Assembly (NCBI GenBank): GCA_905233805.1
Contig: CAJOER010000056.1
Location: 1 to 7,782 of the forward strand
Reading direction: 5' to 3'
Length of the DNA: 7,782 nucleotides
From: an uncultured Eubacterium sp.
GTDB lineage: Bacteria > Bacillota > Clostridia > Oscillospirales > Acutalibacteraceae
Both the position numbers and the translations under genes were made by a program. Below, one piece after another: positions 1-6,339 of this stretch. The notes below the pieces were generated by a model. The model worked only from the letters and a program-made list of their open reading frames with translations. It made no database searches and was not told the DNA's origin. Within the stretch, counting starts at the first letter, position 1. Every line of letters starts with the position of its first letter.

Positions 1-621
<621 letters not shown>

Positions 622-629
622 TCAATTTC

Positions 630-657
630 ATTATATCATTAAACGACAAAAATTCAA
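630..657 (-). promoter_or_regulatory. Predicted sigma-A promoter for the GH13 gene
   Basis: Read on the minus strand, TTGAAT (657-652) is a 4/6 match to the -35 box. It is followed after 16 bases by a perfect TATAAT (635-630) preceded by TGA, which makes an extended -10. Transcription would begin near 623, leaving a leader of about 20 bases that holds the AGAGGTGAT ribosome binding site. No operator was recognised for this promoter. Confidence 0.6.
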
Positions 658-691
658 TTATTTTTGTGTAGTTTAGACAAAATAATTTTCT

Positions 692-720
692 TTAACAGGA
701 TTATTTAATACAACTATATA
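692..720 (+). promoter_or_regulatory. Candidate upstream promoter (P1) of the hydrogenase operon
   Basis: TTAACA (692-697; one mismatch to TTGACA) is followed after exactly 17 bases by TATATA (715-720; 5/6 to TATAAT), in a very AT-rich stretch. The start site would be near 727, giving a leader of about 87 bases before hydC that includes the Rex-like palindrome at 755-772. In AT-rich clostridial DNA such matches arise by chance, so confidence is moderate. Confidence 0.4.
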
Positions 721-735
721 AATTAAAAAAAACTC

Positions 736-764
736 TTTATTTTCTTAATTAACTATGTTAAAAT
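736..764 (+). promoter_or_regulatory. Candidate downstream promoter (P2) of the hydrogenase operon, extended -10
   Basis: An extended -10 element TGT-TAAAAT lies at 756-764 (5/6 to TATAAT plus the TG dinucleotide). The -35 position 17 bases upstream is poor (TTTATT, 736-741), as is usual for extended -10 promoters. The element sits inside a GTTAA-N4-TTAAC palindrome, so a repressor bound there would block RNA polymerase directly. The start site would be near 771, about 43 bases before hydC. Confidence 0.45.
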
Positions 765-772
765 ATTAACGG
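755..772 (+). promoter_or_regulatory. Rex-like operator
   Basis: GTTAA (757-761), four bases, then TTAAC (766-770) form a perfect inverted repeat. Against the clostridial Rex consensus TTGTTAA-N4-TTAACAA it matches 11 of 14 fixed positions; the mismatches are all at the outer ends. Rex is a repressor released when the NADH/NAD+ ratio rises, and it is known to control fermentation and hydrogenase genes in Clostridia and relatives. The palindrome covers the P2 -10 element, which is the expected geometry for repression. A third half-site TTAAC (749-753) faces the left arm across three bases. The palindrome is visible in the sequence; its assignment to Rex is inference. Confidence 0.55.
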
Positions 773-813
773 TCTTTAAATAAAAACAAATACATTGATA
801 AAGGAGCATACTT

Positions 814-1311
814 ATGCAGAAGAAAATCAGCAAACTCCCGTTCAAGGGTACACCCGAACAGGAAAAAAAGCTCAAGGCTTTTATTGATGAAAACAAGCAC
901 GATAAAAGCAGACTTATGGCAGTAATGCAGGAAGCTCAGGAAATCTACGGTTATCTTCCTATGGAAGTTCAGGAAATGATAGCTGAAGGTATGGACGTTC
1001 CGCTTGAAAAGGTTTTCGGCGTTGCAACTTTCTACGCTCAGTTCTCTCTTTCTCCCAAGGGCGAATACAACATTTCCGTCTGCCTCGGTACTGCATGCTA
1101 TGTAAAGGGAGCGCAGAAGCTTATCGATATGCTCTCGGACCAGCTTGAAATCGGTCTTGACGAATGCACTGCCGACGGTAAGTTCTCACTCGAGGCATGC
1201 CGCTGCATCGGCGCATGCGGTCTCGGCCCTGTTCTTACCGTAAACGACGAAGTTTTCGGTAAACTTTCCGACAGCGATATCCCTGACATTATTGCAAAAT
1301 TCCATACTTAA
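814..1311 (+). CDS. hydC: HydC, NuoE-like [2Fe-2S] subunit of the electron-bifurcating [FeFe] hydrogenase
   Basis: Cytoplasmic 165-residue subunit that, in the HydABC complex, works beside the NADH-oxidising HydB. The complex makes H2 from NADH and reduced ferredoxin together (reversible electron bifurcation). Residues 20-80 form the helical NuoE N-terminal part (RLMAVMQEAQEIYGYLP at 33-49; VFGVATFYAQF at 67-77). Residues 85-160 are the thioredoxin-fold domain with cluster ligands Cys90, Cys95, Cys131 and Cys135 in the motifs CLGTAC and CRCIGACGLGPV. Length and motifs are normal for the family. The start is fixed by AAGGAG (801-806) seven bases upstream. It is the first gene of the operon and is separated from hydB and hydA by the accessory genes. 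NuoE-type subunits also occur in NADH dehydrogenases and formate dehydrogenases, but the neighbouring hydA points to hydrogenase. Confidence 0.92.
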   Translation: MQKKISKLPFKGTPEQEKKLKAFIDENKHDKSRLMAVMQEAQEIYGYLPMEVQEMIAEGMDVPLEKVFGVATFYAQFSLSPKGEYNISVCLGTACYVKGAQKLIDMLSDQLEIGLDECTADGKFSLEACRCIGACGLGPVLTVNDEVFGKLSDSDIPDIIAKFHT

Positions 1312-1322
1312 AGGTAAACGAT

Positions 1323-1676
1323 ATGAAAATTAAAGATTTAAAAGAATTACTTGACGCCGAGGTTCTTTGCTGCGAGAACAACCTCGAGCGAGAGGTTTAT
1401 TCAGCCTGCGGCTGTGACCTTATGAGCGACGTGCTCGCTTATGTTAAGGACCAGGGCGTACTTCTTACGGGACTTGTAAATCCCCAGGTTGTAAGAACTG
1501 CTGAAATGATGGATATGGTTTGTATAGTGTTTGTCCGTTCCAAAACTCCGACTGACGATATGCTTGAACTTGCTAAGGAAAGCGGTATGGTTGTTCTCAG
1601 CACGGATAAACGCCTTTATGAAGCCTGCGGTCTGTTATATTCCAACGGACTAGTAGGAAACACGGTAAAAAAGTGA
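1323..1676 (+). CDS. DRTGG-domain-like protein (first copy)
   Basis: A 117-residue soluble protein of the DRTGG type, a small domain otherwise found in some phosphotransacetylases and CBS-domain proteins, whose role is poorly defined. The pattern EREV (22-25), then DLMSDVLAYV (32-41), an unstructured-looking turn, and VCIVFVRSKTPTDDMLELAKESGMVV matches the DRTGG protein encoded at 3376-3702. I infer that the two are diverged paralogues. This copy is unusually cysteine-rich at its start (Cys16, Cys17, Cys29, Cys31), and its centre has drifted more from the family pattern than the second copy. AAAGGT (1310-1315), overlapping the hydC stop, is the ribosome binding site. Its end overlaps the next gene by four bases, so the two are probably translationally coupled. 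A redox or nucleotide-sensing role is only suggested by the context. Confidence 0.72.
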   Translation: MKIKDLKELLDAEVLCCENNLEREVYSACGCDLMSDVLAYVKDQGVLLTGLVNPQVVRTAEMMDMVCIVFVRSKTPTDDMLELAKESGMVVLSTDKRLYEACGLLYSNGLVGNTVKK

Positions 1677-2098
1677 GCGAACCGTTAGTTTTTCATTTTG
1701 ACATTGACGGCAACGATTTTTCCGCCGCAGGTCAGGCTTCTGTACAAATCAAGAAAAATTTAAGACAAATCGGACTCTCTCCCGAAATAATACGGCGCGT
1801 TTCCATCGCAATGTATGAAGGAGAAATCAATATGGTTATTCACGCGCACGGCGGAACCGCCGATATAAAGTTGTATGAGGACTGTATTGAGATTATTCTC
1901 GCAGATAAGGGTCCGGGAATTAAGGATATTGACCTTGCTATGCAGGAGGGATTTTCTACCGCATCGGATACTACCCGTTCTCTCGGCTTCGGTGCAGGAA
2001 TGGGACTTCCCAATATGAAGAGATATACCGATGAAATGAAAATTGACTCCGAGGTAGGCGTCGGCACGACGGTTACCATGAAGATTAAAATCCGGTAA
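1673..2098 (+). CDS. RsbW-like GHKL ATPase / serine kinase homologue
   Basis: A 141-residue stand-alone HATPase_c domain of the anti-sigma-factor / serine-protein-kinase (RsbW, SpoIIAB) type. The N-box is EGEINMVIHA (49-58; Glu49 and Asn53 for Mg-ATP), the G1 box is DKGPGI (78-83) and the G2 box is GFGAGMGLPN (105-114). There is no phospho-acceptor histidine domain, no sensor domain and no membrane segment. It starts with GTG in a GTGA overlap with the stop of the DRTGG gene, so translation is likely coupled; no strong ribosome binding site is visible. RsbW-type proteins phosphorylate STAS-domain antagonists or bind sigma factors, but neither partner is encoded in the window. The next gene is the HydS-like protein, so a partnership with it is plausible but unproven. 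Confidence 0.85.
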   Translation: MSEPLVFHFDIDGNDFSAAGQASVQIKKNLRQIGLSPEIIRRVSIAMYEGEINMVIHAHGGTADIKLYEDCIEIILADKGPGIKDIDLAMQEGFSTASDTTRSLGFGAGMGLPNMKRYTDEMKIDSEVGVGTTVTMKIKIR

Positions 2099-2111
2099 CA
2101 GATGTGATTAT

Positions 2112-3386
2112 ATGAATACTTATCAGCATTCAGTTTTACTTGACAGCTCAAAATGCACGGGCTGTACAACTTGCCTCAAGCACTGCCCTACCGAGGCAAT
2201 CAGAATAAAAGACGGTCACGCAGTAATCAACGATAAAAGATGTATTGACTGCGGCGAATGTATAAGAAACTGCCCGCACCAGGCTAAAAAAGCCGTGTGC
2301 TCATCCCTTGATGCTATGGACAGATTTAAGTACAAAATCGCGCTTCCTGCGCCGACTCTTTACGGCCAGTTTGACAATCTTGACGATATTGATTACGTGC
2401 TTGACGGATTAATTAAAATAGGTTTTGACGACGTATTTGAGGTATCAAAGGCTGCCGAACTTGTATCGGCATATACAAGAATATACCTCAAAACCGAAGG
2501 AATAAAAAAGCCGATTATTTCCTCAGCTTGTCCCGTTATAGTAAGACTTATCGCGCTTCGATTTCCGTCGCTTTCAAGCAACATACTGCATATGCTTCCC
2601 CCTATGGAGGTTGCTGCGCAGCTTGCAAGACAGAAGGCGGAAAAGGAACATCCGGAGCTTAATAAGGAAGATATAGGCATTTGCTTTATCTCTCCTTGCC
2701 CCGCAAAGGTAAGCTACGTAAACAACGGCTTTGCGGATTATAAAAGCAACGTGGACGAGGTTGTATCAATTTCCGACATTTACTTTAAACTGATTAACGA
2801 AATGGAATACGGAAGCGAGATTGCTCCCCTTTGCGAATCGGGAATTATCGGTATCGGCTGGGCAAGTTCGGGCGGCGAAGCGACGGCAATATTTAATGAA
2901 AAATACCTTGCTGCCGACGGAATTGAAAACGTTATCCGTGTTCTTGACCAGGTTGAAAACGGAAATATTCCGACTCTTGAGTTTATTGAACTCAACGCGT
3001 GCCCCGGCGGCTGCGTAGGCGGAGTTATGACTATGCAGAATCCGTTTATTGCAAAAGCAAGACTTCAGGGGCTCAGGCACGGACTTCCCGTTTCAAGAAA
3101 CAGCATTAATTCTTCTGATTATATTCCCGATGAATACGTATTCAACGAGTTACCCGAGTATGCGCCTATTACAAGGCTGTCGGATAATCTTGCGGAATCA
3201 ATGCGTATGATGGCGGATATTCAGAAGCTTAAGAACTTTTTACCCAACATTGACTGCGGCGCCTGCGGAGCTCCTAATTGCAGAGCTTTTGCGGAGGACG
3301 TAATCAAGGGCAAGGCGAGAGCTGCCGCGTGTCCTATCGGAGAGAGAAGCTTAAACGACAAGGAGGACGCGGAAAATGACGGTTAA
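2112..3386 (+). CDS. HydS-like [FeFe]-hydrogenase homologue, probably sensory
   Basis: A 424-residue cytoplasmic iron-sulfur protein. Residues 15-25 and 44-54 are two 4Fe-4S ferredoxin motifs (CTGCTTCLKHC and CIDCGECIRNC). Residues 75-330 are the hydrogenase H-domain, with all four presumed H-cluster ligands: Cys140 (SSACP), Cys196 (SPCPAK, with Lys199), Cys297 and Cys301 (ACPGGC). Residues 382-407 carry CxxCxxxxC-x16-C (Cys382, Cys385, Cys390, Cys407), a further 4Fe-4S domain of the PF04060 type. Catalytic hydrogenases have TSCCP at the first motif; here the proton-relay cysteine is Ala139. This swap is known from sensory HydS proteins. No PAS domain is present, which fits the group usually called D rather than the PAS-bearing group C. 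The start has only a weak ribosome binding site and follows the upstream stop by 13 bases. A residual slow catalytic role cannot be excluded. Confidence 0.85.
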   Translation: MNTYQHSVLLDSSKCTGCTTCLKHCPTEAIRIKDGHAVINDKRCIDCGECIRNCPHQAKKAVCSSLDAMDRFKYKIALPAPTLYGQFDNLDDIDYVLDGLIKIGFDDVFEVSKAAELVSAYTRIYLKTEGIKKPIISSACPVIVRLIALRFPSLSSNILHMLPPMEVAAQLARQKAEKEHPELNKEDIGICFISPCPAKVSYVNNGFADYKSNVDEVVSISDIYFKLINEMEYGSEIAPLCESGIIGIGWASSGGEATAIFNEKYLAADGIENVIRVLDQVENGNIPTLEFIELNACPGGCVGGVMTMQNPFIAKARLQGLRHGLPVSRNSINSSDYIPDEYVFNELPEYAPITRLSDNLAESMRMMADIQKLKNFLPNIDCGACGAPNCRAFAEDVIKGKARAAACPIGERSLNDKEDAENDG

Positions 3387-3702
3387 GGAGCTAAAAGACA
3401 GCTGCGGATTTGAAACAGTCTGTATGCCAGAGCCTGAAAGAGAAGTAAAAGGCGCTTATATCGGCGACCTTCTCAGCTGGGTTATGGGACGCGCTGACTT
3501 TGACAATGCATGGATAACGATAATGTCAAATATCAACGTTATCGCCGTTGCCTCCCTTTCGGATGTTTCCTGCGTTATTCTCGCAGAAGGCGTTACGCTT
3601 GACAGTGAAGTAAAAGCCAAGGCGGAGGAAAAAGGAATTAACGTTCTTACGTCTTCCCTGCCCTCTTTTGAAACGGCGTCGAGCCTTATCGGTAAAGTTT
3701 AA
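3376..3702 (+). CDS. DRTGG-domain protein (second copy)
   Basis: A 108-residue soluble protein that fits the DRTGG family better than the copy at 1323. It has EREVKGAYIGDLLSWVMG (21-38), then DNAWITIMSNINVIAVASL at about 43-61, then CVILAEG and a helical tail. Family members of this kind recur beside clostridial [FeFe] hydrogenases and HydS-like proteins, but their biochemical role is not established. The gene overlaps the end of the HydS-like gene by 11 bases, and its strong AAGGAGG (3360-3366) lies inside that gene, nine bases before the ATG. Its stop shares one base with the start of the PHP gene. Both facts point to co-expression. It may be a small-molecule-binding adaptor; this is inference. 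Confidence 0.8.
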   Translation: MTVKELKDSCGFETVCMPEPEREVKGAYIGDLLSWVMGRADFDNAWITIMSNINVIAVASLSDVSCVILAEGVTLDSEVKAKAEEKGINVLTSSLPSFETASSLIGKV

Positions 3703-4430
3703 TGAAAAAGTATTATTACGATTTTCATATTCACTCCTGCCTTTCGCCGTGTGCGGATGACGAAAACACTCCGTTTAACATAGCGGGTATGGCGAAACTG
3801 TGCGGACTTGATATGATTGCGCTGACGGACCACAATTCTTGTAAGAACTGCCCTGCTTTTTTCAAAGCGTGCGAAAACTACGGAATTATTCCGATAGCGG
3901 GAGCCGAGGTTACAACGGCTGAGGACATTCACGTTATCTGTCTTTTTGAAAATCCCGAGTCGGCACTTGAATTTGACAGCGAATTACAGTCGCACCGTAC
4001 CCTGATTGAAAACAGGACGGACATTTTCGGAAATCAGTATATATACGGCGAAGACGACAGCATTACGGACACTGATAAATATTACCTTTCCGTTGCGACG
4101 GATTTGTCACTTGATGAGATGCCCGTACTTGTCAGTAAATTCGGCGGCGTGTGCTACCCCGCTCATATTGACAGGCAGGCAAACGGAATTATATCCGTAC
4201 TCGGAACATTTCCCGATATTCCCGAATTTAAAATTGCGGAAATCAATGATAAGGATAAAGTTGAAGAGTATACAGAAAAATATGCACTTCAGGACAAACT
4301 TATTATTATCAGTTCCGACGCGCATTATCTTACCGGTATAAAGGATAAAGAAAACTATATTGAACTTGACGCAGAAAGCGGCGGTAACGAAATAAGACAC
4401 GCCCTTTTTGAAAAGTTAAGAAAACTATGA
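3702..4430 (+). CDS. PHP-domain metal-dependent phosphoesterase
   Basis: A 242-residue cytoplasmic protein of the PHP (polymerase and histidinol phosphatase) superfamily, which uses a two- or three-metal site to hydrolyse phosphoesters. Metal-binding motifs are present in order: FHIHS (His9, His11), TDHN (Asp43, His44), GAEVTT (Glu69) followed by IHV (His77), PAHID (His155) and SSDAH (Asp206, His208). It lacks a polymerase, and its length suits a stand-alone enzyme such as a nucleotide or histidinol-phosphate phosphatase. No histidine genes are nearby, so the substrate is unknown. Extra cysteines lie beside the active-site motifs (Cys13, Cys17, Cys47, Cys50, Cys57). The start overlaps the previous stop by one base, with no good ribosome binding site, so translation is probably coupled. 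The end overlaps the next gene by four bases (ATGA). Confidence 0.88.
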   Translation: MKKYYYDFHIHSCLSPCADDENTPFNIAGMAKLCGLDMIALTDHNSCKNCPAFFKACENYGIIPIAGAEVTTAEDIHVICLFENPESALEFDSELQSHRTLIENRTDIFGNQYIYGEDDSITDTDKYYLSVATDLSLDEMPVLVSKFGGVCYPAHIDRQANGIISVLGTFPDIPEFKIAEINDKDKVEEYTEKYALQDKLIIISSDAHYLTGIKDKENYIELDAESGGNEIRHALFEKLRKL

Positions 4431-4975
4431 AAGAATTATCACTTAATATATTAGATGTTGCAGAAAACTCGGTTAAAGCGGGCGCGGCTCTCACTCAGAT
4501 TATATTAGACGAAAACGATGACAGCCTGAGTATCACAATAAAGGACGACGGCTGCGGAATGAGTAAAGAAACGCTGAAATCCGTTACCGACCCGTTTTAT
4601 ACAACCCGAACCACAAGAAACGTAGGACTGGGTATTCCGCTTTTAAAGCTTGCCGCTGAACAGGCAGGCGGAACGCTCAGTATTGTGTCGCAGACGGAAG
4701 AGCGCGCTCACGGTACCGAAATTAAAGCAACTTTTAATAAAAATCATATTGATTTTACTCCGCTCGGAGATATAACATCAAGCATAGTTACTCTTATTCA
4801 GGGACATCCCGACACCGACTTTTTATTCATCCACAGAATAAACGGCGGCGAAGTAACGCTTGATACAAGAGAAATAAAAGCTGTTCTTGACGGCGTTCCC
4901 ATTGATACCTACGACGTAATCAAATGGGTTGAGGGAAGCATACAAGAGCAGTATGAAGAATTATCAGGTAATTAA
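4427..4975 (+). CDS. Stand-alone GHKL (histidine-kinase-like) ATPase
   Basis: A 182-residue protein whose first 110 residues are an HATPase_c domain. The N-box is DVAENSVKAGA (10-20), the G1 box is DDGCGM (40-45), and the ATP lid and G2 box are FYTTRTTRNVGLGIPLL (57-73). The lid resembles that of sensor histidine kinases more than RsbW, so this is a different lineage from the ATPase at 1673. No dimerisation/phospho-acceptor domain or sensor domain precedes it. Residues 115-182 form a C-terminal region (around HRINGGEVTLDTREIKAVLDG) whose function I do not recognise. Translation is probably coupled to the PHP gene by the ATGA overlap. It could be a kinase, an ATP-sensing switch or a chaperone-like ATPase; the partner is likely in this operon. 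Confidence 0.85.
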   Translation: MKELSLNILDVAENSVKAGAALTQIILDENDDSLSITIKDDGCGMSKETLKSVTDPFYTTRTTRNVGLGIPLLKLAAEQAGGTLSIVSQTEERAHGTEIKATFNKNHIDFTPLGDITSSIVTLIQGHPDTDFLFIHRINGGEVTLDTREIKAVLDGVPIDTYDVIKWVEGSIQEQYEELSGN

Positions 4976-5027
4976 TCCCTATGGGAATAAATAATGGAAT
5001 ATTATTATAAACAGGAAGGAAAAAACT

Positions 5028-5399
5028 ATGAAATCACTTGCAGAACTTCAGGCAATAAGGGAAAAGATGAAGGACAAGGTTGTTCTTCGCGAAGGCTCAG
5101 GCGATATGCGTGTTGTTGTCGGTATGGCAACATGCGGAATTGCTGCAGGCGCGCGCCCTGTTCTCAACACTTTGGTTGAGGAAGTAAACAAGGCAGGCCT
5201 TGACGGTAAGGTTATCGTATCACAGACAGGCTGCATCGGCATCTGTCAGTTTGAGCCGGTAGTAGAGGTATTCGAAGCGGGTAAGGAAAAGGTTACCTAC
5301 GTAAAAATGACCTCTGAAAAGGCTAAAGAGGTTGTTGAACAGCACCTCAAAGGCGGAAAAGTAATTGCAGACTATACTCTCAAGGATGAGAATTTATAA
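5028..5399 (+). CDS. Small thioredoxin-fold (2Fe-2S) ferredoxin-like protein of the hydrogenase operon
   Basis: A 123-residue protein related to the thioredoxin-like ferredoxin domain of NuoE and of the HydB N-terminus. A helical lead-in (residues 1-25) is followed by RVVVGMATCGIAAGARPV (28-45) and SQTGCIGICQFEPVVEV (65-81), then a C-terminal helix. Only three of the usual four cluster cysteines are present (Cys36, Cys69, Cys73); the position five after Cys36 is Gly41. Proteins of this form commonly precede hydB in clostridial hydABC operons, where they are annotated as ferredoxin or hydrogenase subunit. The start has a strong AGGAAGGA (5013-5020) seven bases upstream. The 52-base gap before it is the largest in the operon and separates the accessory genes from the catalytic genes. 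Whether it binds a cluster or is structural is open. Confidence 0.85.
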   Translation: MKSLAELQAIREKMKDKVVLREGSGDMRVVVGMATCGIAAGARPVLNTLVEEVNKAGLDGKVIVSQTGCIGICQFEPVVEVFEAGKEKVTYVKMTSEKAKEVVEQHLKGGKVIADYTLKDENL

Positions 5400-5415
5400 T
5401 TTTGGAGGTTAAGAT

Positions 5416-6339
5416 ATGATTCGTGCACAAGTTCTTATCTGCGGCGGTACCGGCTGCACCTCATCGGGAAGCAAAAAAATTCAGGAAGCATTTACCAAGA
5501 ACATTAAAAGTTTCGGTCTTGAAGAAGAGATAAAGCTTGTTCAGACAGGATGTTTCGGTCTTTGTGCTCTCGGTCCGGTTGTAATCGTATACCCCGACGG
5601 AACTTTTTATTCTCAGGTTAAGCCTGAGGACGTACCCGAAATCGTTGAAGAGCATCTTCTCAAGGGAAGAGTTGTTGAGCGTCTTGTTTATAACGACACT
5701 ACAGCACCAATTGAAGATATTACGGGTAACGTTTCGCTTAACGATACTGATTTCTACAAGTCGCAGCACCGTGTAGCGCTTCGTAACTGCGGTGTTATCG
5801 ACCCTGAAAACATTGATGAATACATCGCTATGGACGGTTATGCCGCTCTCGGTAAGGTTCTTACGGAAATGAAGCCCGAGGACGTTATTGAAGAGATTAA
5901 GAAGTCAGGACTCAGAGGCCGCGGCGGCGGTGGATTCCCGACAGGCTTTAAGTGGAGTCTTTGCGCTCCCAACAAGGCTGACCAGAAATACGTTGTTTGT
6001 AATGCCGACGAGGGCGACCCGGGCGCATTTATGGACAGAAGCGTACTTGAAGGCGACCCGCACGCTGTTATCGAGGCTATGGCTATCTGCGGATACGCAA
6101 TCGGCGCAACAAAAGGATTTGTATACGTACGTGCAGAGTATCCCATAGCTGTTGCAAGATTACAGCTTGCTATTAACCAGGCAAGAGAATACGGACTTCT
6201 CGGCAAAAACATATTCGAATCGGGATTTGATTTCGACCTTGAAATCCGTCTCGGCGCAGGTGCATTCGTCTGCGGTGAAGAAACTGCGCTTATGCATTCT
6301 ATCGAAGGTAACAGAGGCGAGCAGTTGAGAATAACGTAG
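5416..6339 (+). CDS. hydB: HydB (NuoF-like) NADH-oxidising subunit, N-terminal fragment of a frameshifted gene
   Basis: HydB carries the FMN and NADH sites of the bifurcating hydrogenase. This 307-residue frame begins with a thioredoxin-fold [2Fe-2S] domain (Cys9, Cys14, Cys46, Cys50). A NuoF core follows: glycine-rich [13 protein letters not shown] (165-177), [10 protein letters not shown] (196-205), [10 protein letters not shown] and, near the end, [13 protein letters not shown]. After IEGNRGE (last conserved codon at 6319) it runs into five unrelated codons and a TAG at 6337. The expected continuation, PRxKPPFPA...GLWGKPT, is absent. The homologous sequence resumes at about 6330 in another frame. 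GGAGGT (5404-5409) is a strong ribosome binding site six bases before the ATG. As it stands the product lacks the SLBB domain and all 4Fe-4S clusters and should be inactive. The family is certain; whether the break is real in the organism is not. Confidence 0.9.
   Translation: MIRAQVLICGGTGCTSSGSKKIQEAFTKNIKSFGLEEEIKLVQTGCFGLCALGPVVIVYPDGTFYSQVKPEDVPEIVEEHLLKGRVVERLVYNDTTAPIEDITGNVSLNDTDFYKSQHRVALRNCGVIDPENIDEYIAMDGYAALGKVLTEMKPEDVIEEIKKSGLRGRGGGGFPTGFKWSLCAPNKADQKYVVCNADEGDPGAFMDRSVLEGDPHAVIEAMAICGYAIGATKGFVYVRAEYPIAVARLQLAINQAREYGLLGKNIFESGFDFDLEIRLGAGAFVCGEETALMHSIEGNRGEQLRIT
6319..6335 (+). other. Deletion/frameshift junction inside hydB
   Basis: The conserved ...EGNRGE ends at 6321 and the conserved [10 protein letters not shown] begins at 6330. 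Only eight bases lie between them, whereas NuoF/HydB relatives have about 20 residues there (60 bases, the PRxKPPFPAxxGLxGKPTxx segment). The net loss is therefore about 52 bases, which is not a multiple of three and accounts exactly for the frame change. The size is an estimate from family length. Confidence 0.8.

Noticed and set aside
662..682. Inverted repeat TTTTGT...ACAAAA between the divergent promoters as an operator
   Set aside because: The arms are simple A/T-rich six-mers with a nine-base spacer, match no operator I can name and are easily found by chance here.
2112..3386. Reading the HydS-like gene as a second normal catalytic hydrogenase
   Set aside because: The TSCCP proton-relay cysteine is alanine and the usual acidic proton-path residues appear absent, so a sensory role fits better.
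4976..4986. Small hairpin TCCC-TAT-GGGA after the second ATPase gene, as a terminator
   Set aside because: The stem is only four base pairs and no run of T follows, so it is unlikely to stop transcription.
5000..5010. TATTAT/TTATAA as a -10 box for an internal promoter before the small ferredoxin-like gene
   Set aside because: No acceptable -35 lies 16-18 bases upstream (CCCTAT at the 17-base position), and AT-rich gaps give such matches by chance.
4994..5179. Short plus-strand reading frame of 61 codons
   Set aside because: It overlaps the start of the ferredoxin-like gene in another frame, has low-complexity Tyr/Arg/Cys content and no conserved motif.
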